Origin: Synechococcus sp. RSCCF101 | GTDB lineage: Bacteria > Cyanobacteriota > Cyanobacteriia > PCC-6307 > Cyanobiaceae | Direction: 5' to 3' | Assembly (NCBI RefSeq): GCF_008807075.1 | Contig: NZ_CP035632.1 | Span: 2,108,001-2,172,000, forward strand | Length of the DNA stretch: 64,000 nt | Shown here: positions 18,720 through 27,858 of the stretch, piece by piece | How positions within the stretch are numbered: the stretch's first letter is position 1 | Layout of the letters: every line of letters starts with the position of its first letter | Made by a program: the position numbers and the translations under genes | Notes under the pieces: model-generated | What the model was told of the DNA's origin: nothing | The model's input: the letters and a program-made list of their open reading frames with translations, nothing else | The model's database searches: none

Positions 18720-19976
18720 TCAGACCGCAGCATCCGCCATGGCCCGGCCGGCGATCCAGCCGCTGGTCCAGCAATGCTGGAAGTTGAAGCCACCCGTCAC
18801 GCCATCCACATCGAGCAGCTCGCCGGCCACATGAAGCCCGGCGTGCCGCCGGCAGGCCATGGTCGCCAGGTCGATCTCCGAAAGGCTGATGCCACCGGCC
18901 GTGACGAACTCCTCCCCGAACGGGCCGCGGCCGCTGACCGAATAGCTGCTGCGGCGCAGAGCGGCAAGCAGACGGTCCAGGCCCCTGGCCGACAGCTCCC
19001 CCCAGGGCTGATCCCCGTCCAGACCGGCGTCCTGCACCAACTGCTGCCAGAGGCGGCGACTGAGCTCGGGCCAGGGCCGGCGGCTCCGGAGTCGCTGGCG
19101 CCCCTGGTCGGCGCGCATGCTTCCAAGCAGCTGCTCCAGCTCCCCGGCAGCCATTCCCCCGCTCCAGTCCACCTGCAGCTCCGCCCGGTAGCCGGCGGCA
19201 TGCAGATCTCTGGCGGCGAAGGCGGTGAGCCGCAGGACGGCGGGGCCACTGAGCCCCCAGTGGGTGATCAGCAGCACACCGCGTTCGCGGTGGCGGCGGC
19301 GTCCGACCCGCAGCTCCATGGAGACCGGCTTGACCACCACTCCCGCCAGTGACTGCAGGGGCCTTTCGGCCAGCGCGAGGGTGAACAGGGAGGGAACCGG
19401 ATCCACCACCTTCAGCCCCAGCTGCCCGGCCAGCCTGCGGCCGCTCGGATGACTGCCGGTGGCCAGGAGCACGCGCCCGGCCTCCAGCTGCGGCGTGGCG
19501 ACGGACCTCCCCCGCAACCCCAGCTGCCAGCCCCCGCCGCTTTGGCCCGGGCGGAGCGTCTGCAGTCCTGCCCCGGTCCACAGCTGCACGCCGCTGGATC
19601 GCGCCGCCCTGAGCAGACAGGCCACCACATCGCTGGAGCGATGCGTGCGCGGGAAGAGGCGTCCATCGGCCTCCTCCACCAGCTGCAGCCCCCGTTTGGC
19701 GAACCAGGCCACGGTGTCGGCGGCGGCGAAGCGGCTGAAAGGTCCCCGCAGCGGCCTGGATCCTCTCGGGTAGTGGCTCACCAGATCCACCGGATCCCAG
19801 CAGGCATGGGTGACATTGCAACGCCCGCCGCCGCTGATGAGGACCTTGCCCAACGGTTCCGGCGCCGCCTCCAGCACCAGGACACGAGCCACACCGGCCT
19901 CAGCGGACGTGATGGCGGCCATCAGCCCGGCGGGACCACCACCGGCCACCACCACATCCCAGCGCGGGGAGCCCAT
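18720..19976 (-). CDS. HI0933/YhiN-family FAD-dependent oxidoreductase
   Basis: 418 residues. The N-terminal dinucleotide-binding motif VAGGGPAGLMAAITSAE and the family hallmark KVLISGGGRCNVTHA are both present, with the large middle domain and the closing GGFNFQHCWTSGWIAGRAMA that binds FAD at the C-terminus. The HI0933 family (YhiN, BaiN) contains flavoproteins of mostly unknown substrate; one member was studied as a bile-acid reductase, but that assignment does not transfer here. The gene is convergent with pilC and divergent from dusA (35 bp between starts). Confidence 0.88.
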   Translation of the reverse strand: MGSPRWDVVVAGGGPAGLMAAITSAEAGVARVLVLEAAPEPLGKVLISGGGRCNVTHACWDPVDLVSHYPRGSRPLRGPFSRFAAADTVAWFAKRGLQLVEEADGRLFPRTHRSSDVVACLLRAARSSGVQLWTGAGLQTLRPGQSGGGWQLGLRGRSVATPQLEAGRVLLATGSHPSGRRLAGQLGLKVVDPVPSLFTLALAERPLQSLAGVVVKPVSMELRVGRRRHRERGVLLITHWGLSGPAVLRLTAFAARDLHAAGYRAELQVDWSGGMAAGELEQLLGSMRADQGRQRLRSRRPWPELSRRLWQQLVQDAGLDGDQPWGELSARGLDRLLAALRRSSYSVSGRGPFGEEFVTAGGISLSEIDLATMACRRHAGLHVAGELLDVDGVTGGFNFQHCWTSGWIAGRAMADAAV

Positions 19977-20011
19977 GCGGCCGCCACCTCCAGACGCAGC
20001 AGGCTGGCACG

Positions 20012-21061
20012 ATGCCTGCCATGGCCACCATCCTGAGCCGGCAAGCCCCGCCCCATCGCTTCAGCGTGGCGCCGATGATGGACTGCACCGATCGGCACTT
20101 CCGCGTGCTGATGCGGCAGATCTCCCGGCGCTGCCTGCTCTACACGGAGATGGTCGTGGCCAATGCTCTGCACCACGCCCGCCGGCGGCCGCCGGCGGAG
20201 CGCGAGCGGTGCCTGGAGCGCCTGATCGGCTTCGATGGCTGTGAGCGCCCACTCGTGCTCCAGCTGGGCGGGGAGGATCCGCAGCTGCTGGCGGAAGCGG
20301 CCGAGCTGGCGGCCGAGTGGGGCTATGACGAGCTCAACCTGAATGTGGGCTGTCCCAGCCCGCGCGTGCGCAGCGGTCGCTTCGGGGCCTGCCTCATGGA
20401 CGAGCCCGAGCGGGTGGCCCGCTGTGTGCGGGCCATGGCGCAGGCCTCAGGTCTGCCGGTGAGCGTCAAGCACCGGGTGGGGCTCAACGGTGCGGCCTCG
20501 CTGGAGACGCTGGAGCGGTTCATGCTGCCGGTGGCGGCTGCCGGCGCGTGCCGCTTCTCGGTCCATGCCCGTTCGGCCTGGCTGGAGGGTCTGGACCCGA
20601 AGCAGAACCGCACGGTCCCGCCGTTGCGGCATGACCTGGTCCAGACGATGAAGGCACGGCATCCGGAGCTGGTGATCGAGCTGAACGGCGGCCTGGAGGA
20701 TCTGGAGCAGTGCCGTCAGGCCCTCGGCTGGGCCGATGGCGTCATGGTGGGGCGGGCGGCCTATGGCCATCCCCTGCGCTGGAGCCGCGTGGATCAGGTG
20801 CTGTTCGGAGAGGGCAGGCCCGAGCCGTCAGCCGCTCTGGAGCCCTCCCGGGTGCTGCTGGATCTGGTTCCCTATGCCGAGCGCTGGTGCGAGGGCGGCG
20901 GACGGCTCTGGGCGCTGGGGCGTCACCTGGTGCACCTGGTGGAAGGCCTGCCGGGAGCACGGCGCTGGCGGCAACGGTTCACCACGGCGGCCTGCCGGGC
21001 CGGCGCCGGCGCACAGAGCCTGGTGGCCGCCGCCGCGGAGCTGGCAGCGGCGGGGCACTAG
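20012..21061 (+). CDS. dusA: tRNA-dihydrouridine synthase DusA
   Basis: 349 residues, TIM-barrel FMN enzyme. HRFSVAPMMDCTDRHFRVL is the DusA-type opening; LNLNVGCPSPRVRSGRFGACLM contains the catalytic cysteine in GACLM; HARSAWLEGLDPKQNR and the ELNGGLEDLEQ/DGVMVGRAAY segments are the FMN phosphate region. DusA reduces uridines in the D-loop (positions 20/20a) of tRNA. ATG 20012 or ATG 20021 could be used. The position next to argH is conserved in picocyanobacteria. Confidence 0.95.
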   Translation: MPAMATILSRQAPPHRFSVAPMMDCTDRHFRVLMRQISRRCLLYTEMVVANALHHARRRPPAERERCLERLIGFDGCERPLVLQLGGEDPQLLAEAAELAAEWGYDELNLNVGCPSPRVRSGRFGACLMDEPERVARCVRAMAQASGLPVSVKHRVGLNGAASLETLERFMLPVAAAGACRFSVHARSAWLEGLDPKQNRTVPPLRHDLVQTMKARHPELVIELNGGLEDLEQCRQALGWADGVMVGRAAYGHPLRWSRVDQVLFGEGRPEPSAALEPSRVLLDLVPYAERWCEGGGRLWALGRHLVHLVEGLPGARRWRQRFTTAACRAGAGAQSLVAAAAELAAAGH

Positions 21062-21078
21062 AGGCGGGGCCGATCGCC

Positions 21079-22512
21079 TCAGGTCTGACGGTGCCGGGCG
21101 AGGGCCTCGCGCACCAGATCGATGGAGGTGCCGCCCCAGCTGGTGCGGGCCTGAACCACAGCGCGCGGCTCCAGTCGCTCGAGCAGATCGGCCTCGATCA
21201 GGGGGTGCATCTCCTGCCAGCGCGACAACGGCAGATCTCTCAGCAGACAACCCTCCGCCAGACAGGTCTTCACCACGCGGCCGACCAGCTGGTAGGCCTC
21301 CCGGAAGGGCACGTCCTTGCCCACCAGATAGTCGGCGACATCGGTGGCATTGGAGAAATCGGACGCCACGGCATCGGCCAGGCGGGCCGGCCGGAAGCTC
21401 AGGCCCTCCCGCAGCAGGATCGTCATCGCCCGGAGGCAGTCGCGGGTCGTGCGCACGGCATCGAACAGACCCTCCTTGTCCTCCTGGAGGTCCTTGTTGT
21501 ACGCAAGGGGGAGACCCTTGAGCACGGTCAGCATGGCCATCAGGGATCCGAACACCCGCCCGCTCTTGCCACGCACCAGCTCGGGCACATCGGGATTCTT
21601 CTTCTGAGGCATCAGGCTGCTGCCGGTGGCGCAGCGATCACTGAGGGTCACGAAGGCGAACTCCTCACTGGCCCAGAGGATCACCTCCTCACTCAGCCGG
21701 CTCAGATGCACCAGGATCAGACTGGCGCCGGAGAGGAAGTCCACGACGAAATCCCGATCGCTCACCGCATCGAGGCTGTTGGCGCAGAGACCCTCGAAAC
21801 CCAGCTGACGCGCCGTGCTGTGCCTGTCGATCGGAACAGGTGTGCCTGCCAGGGCCGCAGCACCGAGCGGGCACTGGTTGACCCGCCGGCGCACCTCGGC
21901 CAGTCGCTCGCTGTCGCGACCGGCCATCTCCACGTAGGCGAGCAGGTGGTGGGCGAGGGAGAGTGGCTGAGCCCTCTGCAGATGGGTGTAGCCGGGGATG
22001 AGCGTCTCCAGGTGGGTCTCGGCCAGATCGAGCAGGGCGCTCCGGTAGTCGGCCAGATCGCCCTGGAGAGCGTCGATCTGCTCCCGCAGCCAGAGGCGCA
22101 GGTCGGTGCTGACCTGATCGTTGCGACTGCGGCCCGTGTGCAGCTTCTTGCCCAGGGAGCCCACCATCTCGATCAGGCGCCGCTCGACCGCGAAGTGAAC
22201 GTCCTCGTCCTGAAGGGAGGGCACGAAGCGGCCCTCCTCCGCATCGCGCTGGATGGTCACCAGGGCTTGATCGAGCTGATCGGCCTCCACGGCTGTGAGC
22301 ACCCCGACCTCGGAGAGCATGCGGGCATGGGCCCTCGAGCCGATCAGGTCATGACGCAGCAGCTCCCGATCGAAGCCGATGGAGGCGTTGAAGCCCTCGA
22401 TGAACGGGTGCAGCCCCTCCTCGAACCGGTCGCTCCAGCCGCTGCCGCCACTGCCGGTGACACTGGCGGCCCCGCCGGCGTCCGGCGCGGGCGGGTGCGG
22501 AACCTGGGCCAT
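21079..22512 (-). CDS. argH: Argininosuccinate lyase
   Basis: 477 residues of the fumarase/aspartase superfamily. [33 protein letters not shown]-like [14 protein letters not shown], and the mobile-loop signature [13 protein letters not shown], which carries the catalytic serine, are all present. It cleaves argininosuccinate to arginine and fumarate, the last step of arginine synthesis; argG, the preceding step, is 32 kb away in this window. It is 48 bp downstream of the SpoIIE phosphatase gene on the same strand and convergent with dusA (17 bp gap). Nothing unusual in length. Confidence 0.96.
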   Translation of the reverse strand: MAQVPHPPAPDAGGAASVTGSGGSGWSDRFEEGLHPFIEGFNASIGFDRELLRHDLIGSRAHARMLSEVGVLTAVEADQLDQALVTIQRDAEEGRFVPSLQDEDVHFAVERRLIEMVGSLGKKLHTGRSRNDQVSTDLRLWLREQIDALQGDLADYRSALLDLAETHLETLIPGYTHLQRAQPLSLAHHLLAYVEMAGRDSERLAEVRRRVNQCPLGAAALAGTPVPIDRHSTARQLGFEGLCANSLDAVSDRDFVVDFLSGASLILVHLSRLSEEVILWASEEFAFVTLSDRCATGSSLMPQKKNPDVPELVRGKSGRVFGSLMAMLTVLKGLPLAYNKDLQEDKEGLFDAVRTTRDCLRAMTILLREGLSFRPARLADAVASDFSNATDVADYLVGKDVPFREAYQLVGRVVKTCLAEGCLLRDLPLSRWQEMHPLIEADLLERLEPRAVVQARTSWGGTSIDLVREALARHRQT

Positions 22513-22560
22513 GGCGATCGGGGCATGCCGGGACGGTTGAGCATGGCACCGCAGCCGGTC

Positions 22561-23958
22561 TCAGCCGGCAAGGCTGGGCAGCGTCACACCGCCGGGCACC
22601 CGCAGCACCACCATCGAGGCATCGTCCTCCAGTCGGCGGTTGGCACCCACATAGCGGTCGAGTCGCGCGAACAGATCGTCGAGGATGCCCTGGGCATCGG
22701 CGCCGGACTGGCAGGCGCTGCGGAAGGCGGCCTGAAGCCTCGGTTCATCGAAGCGATCGCCGGTGAGCCCGGGGGCCTCCGTCACGCCATCGGTGTAGTA
22801 CAGGATCACGTCACCGGGCTGAAGCTGAAGCGAGTCGCTGCCGAAATCCACCTCCGGCTGCAGGCCGATCAGCAGTCCCGGTGAATCGAGCCGATCCAGC
22901 CGACGTCGGCTCTCCCGCCACAGCAGCGGGGGGTTGTGGGCGGCGTTGGCGTAGCGCAGTCGCCGGGTCAGGGGGTCGTAGTCGGAGTAGAAGAGCGTGA
23001 CGAAGCGGTGGGAGTGGGCCAGATCCTCCTGAGCCAGCTGGTTCAGATCGTGGAGGATGCGATCGGGCGGATGACCACTCAGCACCTCGGCCCGCAGCAT
23101 GCCGCGCATCAGGGTCATCAGGAGCCCGGCCGGCACCCCCTTGCCCATCACATCGCCCATGACGATGGCCCAGCGGCCCTGCTCGCGCCGCTTGCCGAGG
23201 GCCTGGGGACGGGTGGGGATGAAGTCGTAGTAGTCCCCACCCACCTGAAAGGCGGGCCGGCAGCGGGCGGCCAGCTCGATGCCGGCGATCACGGGGCAGT
23301 GATCCGGCAGCAGCTGTGCCTGGATCTCGGCGCCGATGGTGAGCTGGCGATCCACGCGCTCGTGCTGCCGCTGATCCTCCAGCAGGGTGTCGGTCTCGAT
23401 GGCCACGCCCGTGAGATCGGCCACCAGCTGAACGTGGCGGCGATGCACCTCGCTCCAGCGGATCGGCGATCGTGAGGAAACCACGTACAGGCGTCCGCGG
23501 ATGTGGGCGCGGGCCGACACGGTGGTGGCGAAGAGGGAGGCGCTGCTCAGCTGCCGCTGCACCAGGGCATCGAGAAAGGCGGACCGGGCCTCCTCGTCTC
23601 CCTGGTCCAGGAGGCTCTCATCCGGCAGCTGCGCGAGCTGGTGCACCACATCGGCGACCGGGCCTTGCGGGTGGCCGTGGATGTGCTGACGCCAGAGGCG
23701 GCCGTCGGCATGCAGGGGCACCAGCAGGGCGGCCTCCGCCTCCACCAGCCGGGCGGTGAGCAGGGGAACCAGCTCGAGGAACCGCCCCAGGTTGGTGAAA
23801 CTGCGCAGCCCGAAGGCGAGGGAGGTGAGGAGCTCCTGGTTGCGGCGCTGTTCACGGGTGAGGCTGGCCAGCAGCTGGCGCAGGGACACCGTGGCCGTGA
23901 ACGGATCGGCGGGCTGTTGCGCGGGTGGGGTGGACCTGTGGGGCGGCAGGCTGCCCAA
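22561..23958 (-). CDS. SpoIIE/RsbU-type protein phosphatase with N-terminal GAF-like domain
   Basis: 465 residues. The N-terminal part (about 40-215) is predicted as a GAF-like sensor (LVADLTGVAIETDTLLEDQ ends it with a helical linker). The C-terminal PP2C-like SpoIIE domain has the metal-binding signatures VGGDYYDFI, GDVMGKGVPAG, YANAAHNPPLLW, YTDGVTEA and EDDASMVVL, so the phosphatase should be active. Such enzymes usually dephosphorylate an anti-sigma antagonist; none is encoded next to it. The gene lies between ftsY and argH on the same strand, as in other picocyanobacteria. The signal sensed is unknown. The start at 23958 is a plausible ATG. Confidence 0.9.
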   Translation of the reverse strand: MGSLPPHRSTPPAQQPADPFTATVSLRQLLASLTREQRRNQELLTSLAFGLRSFTNLGRFLELVPLLTARLVEAEAALLVPLHADGRLWRQHIHGHPQGPVADVVHQLAQLPDESLLDQGDEEARSAFLDALVQRQLSSASLFATTVSARAHIRGRLYVVSSRSPIRWSEVHRRHVQLVADLTGVAIETDTLLEDQRQHERVDRQLTIGAEIQAQLLPDHCPVIAGIELAARCRPAFQVGGDYYDFIPTRPQALGKRREQGRWAIVMGDVMGKGVPAGLLMTLMRGMLRAEVLSGHPPDRILHDLNQLAQEDLAHSHRFVTLFYSDYDPLTRRLRYANAAHNPPLLWRESRRRLDRLDSPGLLIGLQPEVDFGSDSLQLQPGDVILYYTDGVTEAPGLTGDRFDEPRLQAAFRSACQSGADAQGILDDLFARLDRYVGANRRLEDDASMVVLRVPGGVTLPSLAG

Positions 23959-24033
23959 GGCATGGCCGCGGGAGTGCGAAAGCTAGCAGCGATCAGCAGA
24001 GGCGTCTGAATGGACCATGCGGGCGGCGGCTTG

Positions 24034-25689
24034 TCAACCCGCCAGAAGCGCCTCGACGAATTCGTAGCTGTTGAACGGCCGCAGATCCAGCGCCCCCTCT
24101 CCGGCGCCGATGAAGCGGATCGGCAGATCCGCATCCGAGGCCACGGCCAGGGCAACGCCTCCGCGGGCGGTGCCGTCGAGCTTGGTGATCACGACTCCGG
24201 TCAGAGCCGCGGCCCGGGCGAAGGCCAGGGCCTGCCGCAATCCGTTCTGACCCTGGCTGGCATCCAGCACCAGCAGCGACTCCACAACCGCCTCCGGCGC
24301 CTGCCGGTCGATCACGCGGCGGATCTTGGCGAGTTCCTCCATCAGGTTGTGCTTGGTCTGCAGGCGACCGGCCGTGTCGACGAACAGCAGTTCGGTGCCC
24401 TTGGAACGGGCTGCACCGAGAGCGTCGAACACCACGGCTGCCGGGTCGGCATTGGCACTGGCATTGGCCACCACTGCCACATCGCTGCGTTCGCCCCAGA
24501 TGCGCACCTGCTCCACGGCGGCGGCGCGGAAGGTGTCGGCGGCGGCGATCAGGGCTGAGTAGCCGCTGCGCCGAGCCAGATTGGCCAGCTTGCCGATGGT
24601 GGTGGTCTTGCCCACGCCGTTCACACCCACCATCAGCCAGATGTTGAGGCGTTCCCGCTGCGGCACCAGCAGCTCGGCGCCGCTCCGCCGGATCGGCCCC
24701 TCGAGCAGATCGCGCAGCTGCTGCTTGAGAAAGGCCAGCCCTTCGCTGGAATCGACCACCTCCTCGTTCATGCGCTGCCGCAGGGCCTCGATGACCTGAT
24801 CCGTGGCGGCCACGCCCGCGTCAGCACGGAGCAGCAGGGTCTCCAGCTCCTCCAGCAGCTCCGGGGTGAGGGGATCGTCCCCGAGGCTGCTGAGCAGCTG
24901 GGTGACAAACCCCTGGCGGGTCTTCTCCAGGCCGCGGCGCAGGCGACCGAGCCAGTCGATCTCCTCAAGGGACACCTCCTCCGCCCGGCGCCCCTGGGCC
25001 GCCAGGACCTCGGCGGACCAGGTGAAGGTGCTGTCGAACCCTCCAAGCCGCTCCTGCTCCGCCGGCCGACCGGCGGGCTCGGCGTCGCTCTCGGGAGCTG
25101 GGGCGACGAGGGGGGGAGTCTGCGGAGCGGTGGTGGTCGCAGCCGGGATGTCCACCACCGCCCGCTCGCGCTGTTCCTGCTGCCGCACCTGGCGTTCGGC
25201 GGCGGCCCGCTCCAGCAGGGAGAGGCCGGGAGAGGGCGGCGGCGGAGCAGGGTCAGCGGGAGCCGGCTCAGCAGCGGCGGGGGCCGGGTCAGCCGCAGCC
25301 GGAGCCGGGTCAAGGACGGACTCCTGCGGCTCCGACTGGGCGACCGGTTCGGCGGGTGGGGGTTCCGGCGCGGCAGGGGCGGAACGGGCCTGCTGCTGGG
25401 CCTTGAGGCGGGCATAGACCTCACGAGCCCAGGCCAGAGAGGCCTCATCCGGGCCGGATGCCACCGGGGCCGGCGGCGTGGGAGAGCGCTCCGTTTCGGA
25501 GGCCGGTTCCTGCACTGGAGCCGGGCTCGATTCGCCCGAGCTGCCGGTCAGCTCAGGCGCGGGTTCCGACGCTGACTCGGATTCCGGTCCGGGTCCCTCG
25601 GCAGGTGGGTCCTGCTGGGCCTCGGGAGTGTCGGAAGGCGGCTCGGGGGAGGGTCCGCTCCGCTGCCGTTTGAACCAGTCGAACACCAT
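24034..25689 (-). CDS. ftsY: Signal recognition particle receptor FtsY
   Basis: 551 residues. The first ~235 are a Pro/Ala/Glu-rich acidic domain (A domain), including a short Ala-Pro-Ala-Asp-Pro repeat around 125-150; it is long compared with many FtsY proteins. The N domain (about 245-340) is helical; the G domain carries G1 GVNGVGKTTT, the insertion-box ADTFRAAAVEQ, DTAGRLQ, TKLDGTARGG and the closing IGAGEGALDLRPF. It docks ribosome-SRP complexes at the membrane and with it inserts membrane proteins. It starts 6 bp after nusB and is translated from the same mRNA. Confidence 0.97.
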   Translation of the reverse strand: MVFDWFKRQRSGPSPEPPSDTPEAQQDPPAEGPGPESESASEPAPELTGSSGESSPAPVQEPASETERSPTPPAPVASGPDEASLAWAREVYARLKAQQQARSAPAAPEPPPAEPVAQSEPQESVLDPAPAAADPAPAAAEPAPADPAPPPPSPGLSLLERAAAERQVRQQEQRERAVVDIPAATTTAPQTPPLVAPAPESDAEPAGRPAEQERLGGFDSTFTWSAEVLAAQGRRAEEVSLEEIDWLGRLRRGLEKTRQGFVTQLLSSLGDDPLTPELLEELETLLLRADAGVAATDQVIEALRQRMNEEVVDSSEGLAFLKQQLRDLLEGPIRRSGAELLVPQRERLNIWLMVGVNGVGKTTTIGKLANLARRSGYSALIAAADTFRAAAVEQVRIWGERSDVAVVANASANADPAAVVFDALGAARSKGTELLFVDTAGRLQTKHNLMEELAKIRRVIDRQAPEAVVESLLVLDASQGQNGLRQALAFARAAALTGVVITKLDGTARGGVALAVASDADLPIRFIGAGEGALDLRPFNSYEFVEALLAG

Positions 25690-25695
25690 CCAGCC

Positions 25696-26319
25696 TCAGC
25701 CTCTGGATGCGGGGGCCTCCATCAACCGCCGCAGAACACCGTTGATCATGCGACGGCCCTGGTCGTCGCTATAGCGATGGGCCAGTTCCACCGCCTCATT
25801 GCAGGCCACCGCCGGAGGGGTGCGCAGCAGCTCCAGATCCACACTGGCCAGGCGGAGGATGTCGCGGTCGATGCGGGGCAGGCGCTTGAGGCGCCATCCC
25901 TCCATCACCGCGTCAAGACGCTCATCGATGCTCTCGCGCTGATTGAGCACCAGCCGTACCCGCTCCTCCACCTGACGGCGGATGCTGCCCTGATCGGCGA
26001 GCAGCAGAAGCCGGGGCAGGTCGAGACAGCCGGAGAGATGGTTGAGCACCTGCTCGGCCCTTCCCAGGCCATCCCCCAGAAGGATGCGGGCCTGCTCGGC
26101 ATCGGGCGTCTCCCGGCCGAGCTGCTGCTGGCAGCGCTCCAGGTCGTCGGCAGCACGGTCGAGGGTTTCCCGAAGATGCTCCCGCAGACCGGTGAGGGCA
26201 CGCTCCAGCAGGGAGGGAATCTCCGCGGCGGCGTCCGGGGCCGGACCACGGTCGGGGATCTGAGCCAGGGTCAGGAGCGCCAGCTCCCGGGCCAGTGAAC
26301 GCTCGTGCATCGCAGACAT
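25696..26319 (-). CDS. nusB: Transcription antitermination factor NusB
   Basis: 207 residues; longer than the E. coli protein, as usual in cyanobacteria, because of an insertion (about 60-110) with a long charged helix. SLARELALLTLAQIPDRG begins the fold and the C-terminal half has LPRIDRDILRLASVDLELL and AVACNEAVELAHRYSDDQGRR-type family signatures. NusB with NusE binds boxA RNA and supports rRNA transcription antitermination. It lies 3 bp downstream of the DUF502 gene and 6 bp before ftsY, a tightly packed operon. Confidence 0.94.
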   Translation of the reverse strand: MSAMHERSLARELALLTLAQIPDRGPAPDAAAEIPSLLERALTGLREHLRETLDRAADDLERCQQQLGRETPDAEQARILLGDGLGRAEQVLNHLSGCLDLPRLLLLADQGSIRRQVEERVRLVLNQRESIDERLDAVMEGWRLKRLPRIDRDILRLASVDLELLRTPPAVACNEAVELAHRYSDDQGRRMINGVLRRLMEAPASRG

Positions 26320-26322
26320 GGT

Positions 26323-27081
26323 TCAGGACAGGCCGGAGATGCCGCCCCTGGAACCGGGTGGCACGGGGGAGCGAAGCTGTGCCAGCAGGGTCGAGAAACT
26401 GCGGGTCGTCGGGGTGACCCGCTCGTCGGGGCTGACGATCCCAGCCGAGATGATGGTGCGGAAGGCGTCCTCCACCGACAGGTCCAGGTCGCGGACGGCC
26501 CGCTCGGCCACAACGGTGTACCAGCCGGTTGTGGGATTGGGAGAGGTGGGGATGAAGACACTCAGCATCCGCTCGTCGAAATCCGCCTGAAGCGTGGCTG
26601 CCAGCTGCCCGGTCACGAAGCCGATGGCGAACAGTCCTTCGCGGGGGTATTCCACCAGCACCACCCGGCGGAAGCGGCTGGTGTTGTCGCGCAGAAAGGT
26701 CTCCAGCAGCTGTTTCAGCGTCTTGTAGACGGAACCGGCCAGGGGGATGCGCAGCAGCGTGCCTTCGCCGAACTCGAGCAACCAGCGCCCGACGATGTTC
26801 CGGGCCATCAGGCCGATCAGAAGGATGGCCAGGAGGGGCACCATCACTCCGAGGCTGACATTGATCAGATCCTGGAGGAGAGGATTGAGGTTGATGAAGG
26901 GGTTGAACTGCTTCGGAATGGATGTCACGAACGTCAGCACGAATCGGCTGACGGTTGTTGACAACCAGATTGTGGTGGCCAGGGGAATCACCACCAGCAG
27001 ACCGGCGATCAGATCGTTCTTGAGGTCCTGCCTCAGGCGAAGCCCGAAGGGCTGATCAGGTCGGGGATTGGATTGAACCAA
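26323..27081 (-). CDS. DUF502 family membrane protein
   Basis: 252 residues. LKNDLIAGLLVVIPLATTIWLS is the first transmembrane helix, after a short cytoplasmic tail, and VSLGVMVPLLAILLIGLMARN is the second; then RIPLAGSVYKTLKQLLETF, the DUF502 hallmark, and a C-terminal β-rich cytoplasmic domain with GVVVTSP-like IPTSPNPTTGWYTVV. Members occur widely; plant homologues (COV family) are membrane proteins with roles in vein patterning, and the bacterial function is unknown. It precedes nusB on the minus strand and follows the HpsJ-like gene. Confidence 0.9.
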   Translation of the reverse strand: MVQSNPRPDQPFGLRLRQDLKNDLIAGLLVVIPLATTIWLSTTVSRFVLTFVTSIPKQFNPFINLNPLLQDLINVSLGVMVPLLAILLIGLMARNIVGRWLLEFGEGTLLRIPLAGSVYKTLKQLLETFLRDNTSRFRRVVLVEYPREGLFAIGFVTGQLAATLQADFDERMLSVFIPTSPNPTTGWYTVVAERAVRDLDLSVEDAFRTIISAGIVSPDERVTPTTRSFSTLLAQLRSPVPPGSRGGISGLS

Positions 27082-27161
27082 GGAAAAGCCGCAGAGCGCG
27101 GCGTCTGAACGGGGCCGATCCGATCAACCTAGCCAACACGACCGCTTGGATCGGGAGGGGT

Positions 27162-27788
27162 TCAGACCACAGCGGTGAGGGCCAGCAGCACGAAGGCGAT
27201 CGCCAGAACAATGGCCGTGCCGGTTCCGCCGAACCGGCGCTGGTTGACCGCCAGGCTGCGGGCCCGTTCGGCCTGCTCCAGCTGGGTTTCCATCTGCTCG
27301 AGCTGTCGATCGACGAAGGCGCGGGCGGCGGCCACCTGTTCCTCCTCGCCAGCACCGGCGGGCAACTGGCCGGCCTGGGCCAGTTGCTGGCCGAGCATCT
27401 GGATCGCCTCCGGATTTCCGGACTGCTGCCGCGCCGCCTCCAGGCGGTTTCGCTGCTCGCTGATGGTCTGATCGGCCTGCTCCGCCAGGCTCTGATTGCC
27501 GCTCACCACCAGCGGCACCACCGCCAGCATCGACAGGGCCAGCAGAGCGCTGAGCGCACAGATCAGCCAGCGAAACGGGGTCCGCCCCGACTGCGGGGCA
27601 TCAAGGCGTGAGGCCGTCAGCATCAGGATCAGGCCCACCAGAGCCATGGGCGCCTGGCTGACCATGCGCTCCAGCAACAGCTGCTGAAACGCCTCATCAC
27701 CCCAGTCCGCCGCTGGAAGCAGAACGGCCAGCTGCAGCAGGAGCAGCAGCACCAGGGTCAGACCCAGCCAGCGCAGCAGCACCGCCAT
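27162..27788 (-). CDS. HpsJ-family membrane protein
   Basis: 208 residues from ATG 27788 (a longer frame up to 27866 overlaps queG and is not favoured). It has four likely transmembrane helices: near 5-21, 42-57 and 70-90, then a last one at the C-terminus, separated by a charged helical segment (about 100-185) with coiled-coil character. This is the layout of HpsJ, which was first linked to hormogonium polysaccharide in filamentous cyanobacteria; unicellular relatives keep the family without hormogonia, so its role here is open. It is divergent from queG with 70 bp between starts. Confidence 0.72.
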   Translation of the reverse strand: MAVLLRWLGLTLVLLLLLQLAVLLPAADWGDEAFQQLLLERMVSQAPMALVGLILMLTASRLDAPQSGRTPFRWLICALSALLALSMLAVVPLVVSGNQSLAEQADQTISEQRNRLEAARQQSGNPEAIQMLGQQLAQAGQLPAGAGEEEQVAAARAFVDRQLEQMETQLEQAERARSLAVNQRRFGGTGTAIVLAIAFVLLALTAVV

Positions 27789-27858
27789 CCGGCCCGGGCT
27801 GGTGGTGGGTGCAGGCGATGGCGTCACGTCAGCATGAAAAAGGGGCGCAACTCTAGAG

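Noticed and set aside
25250-25330. Tandem Ala/Pro repeats in ftsY as a possible CRISPR-like or recombination repeat
   Set aside because: They are in-frame codons of the disordered acidic domain and the unit is short and imperfect.
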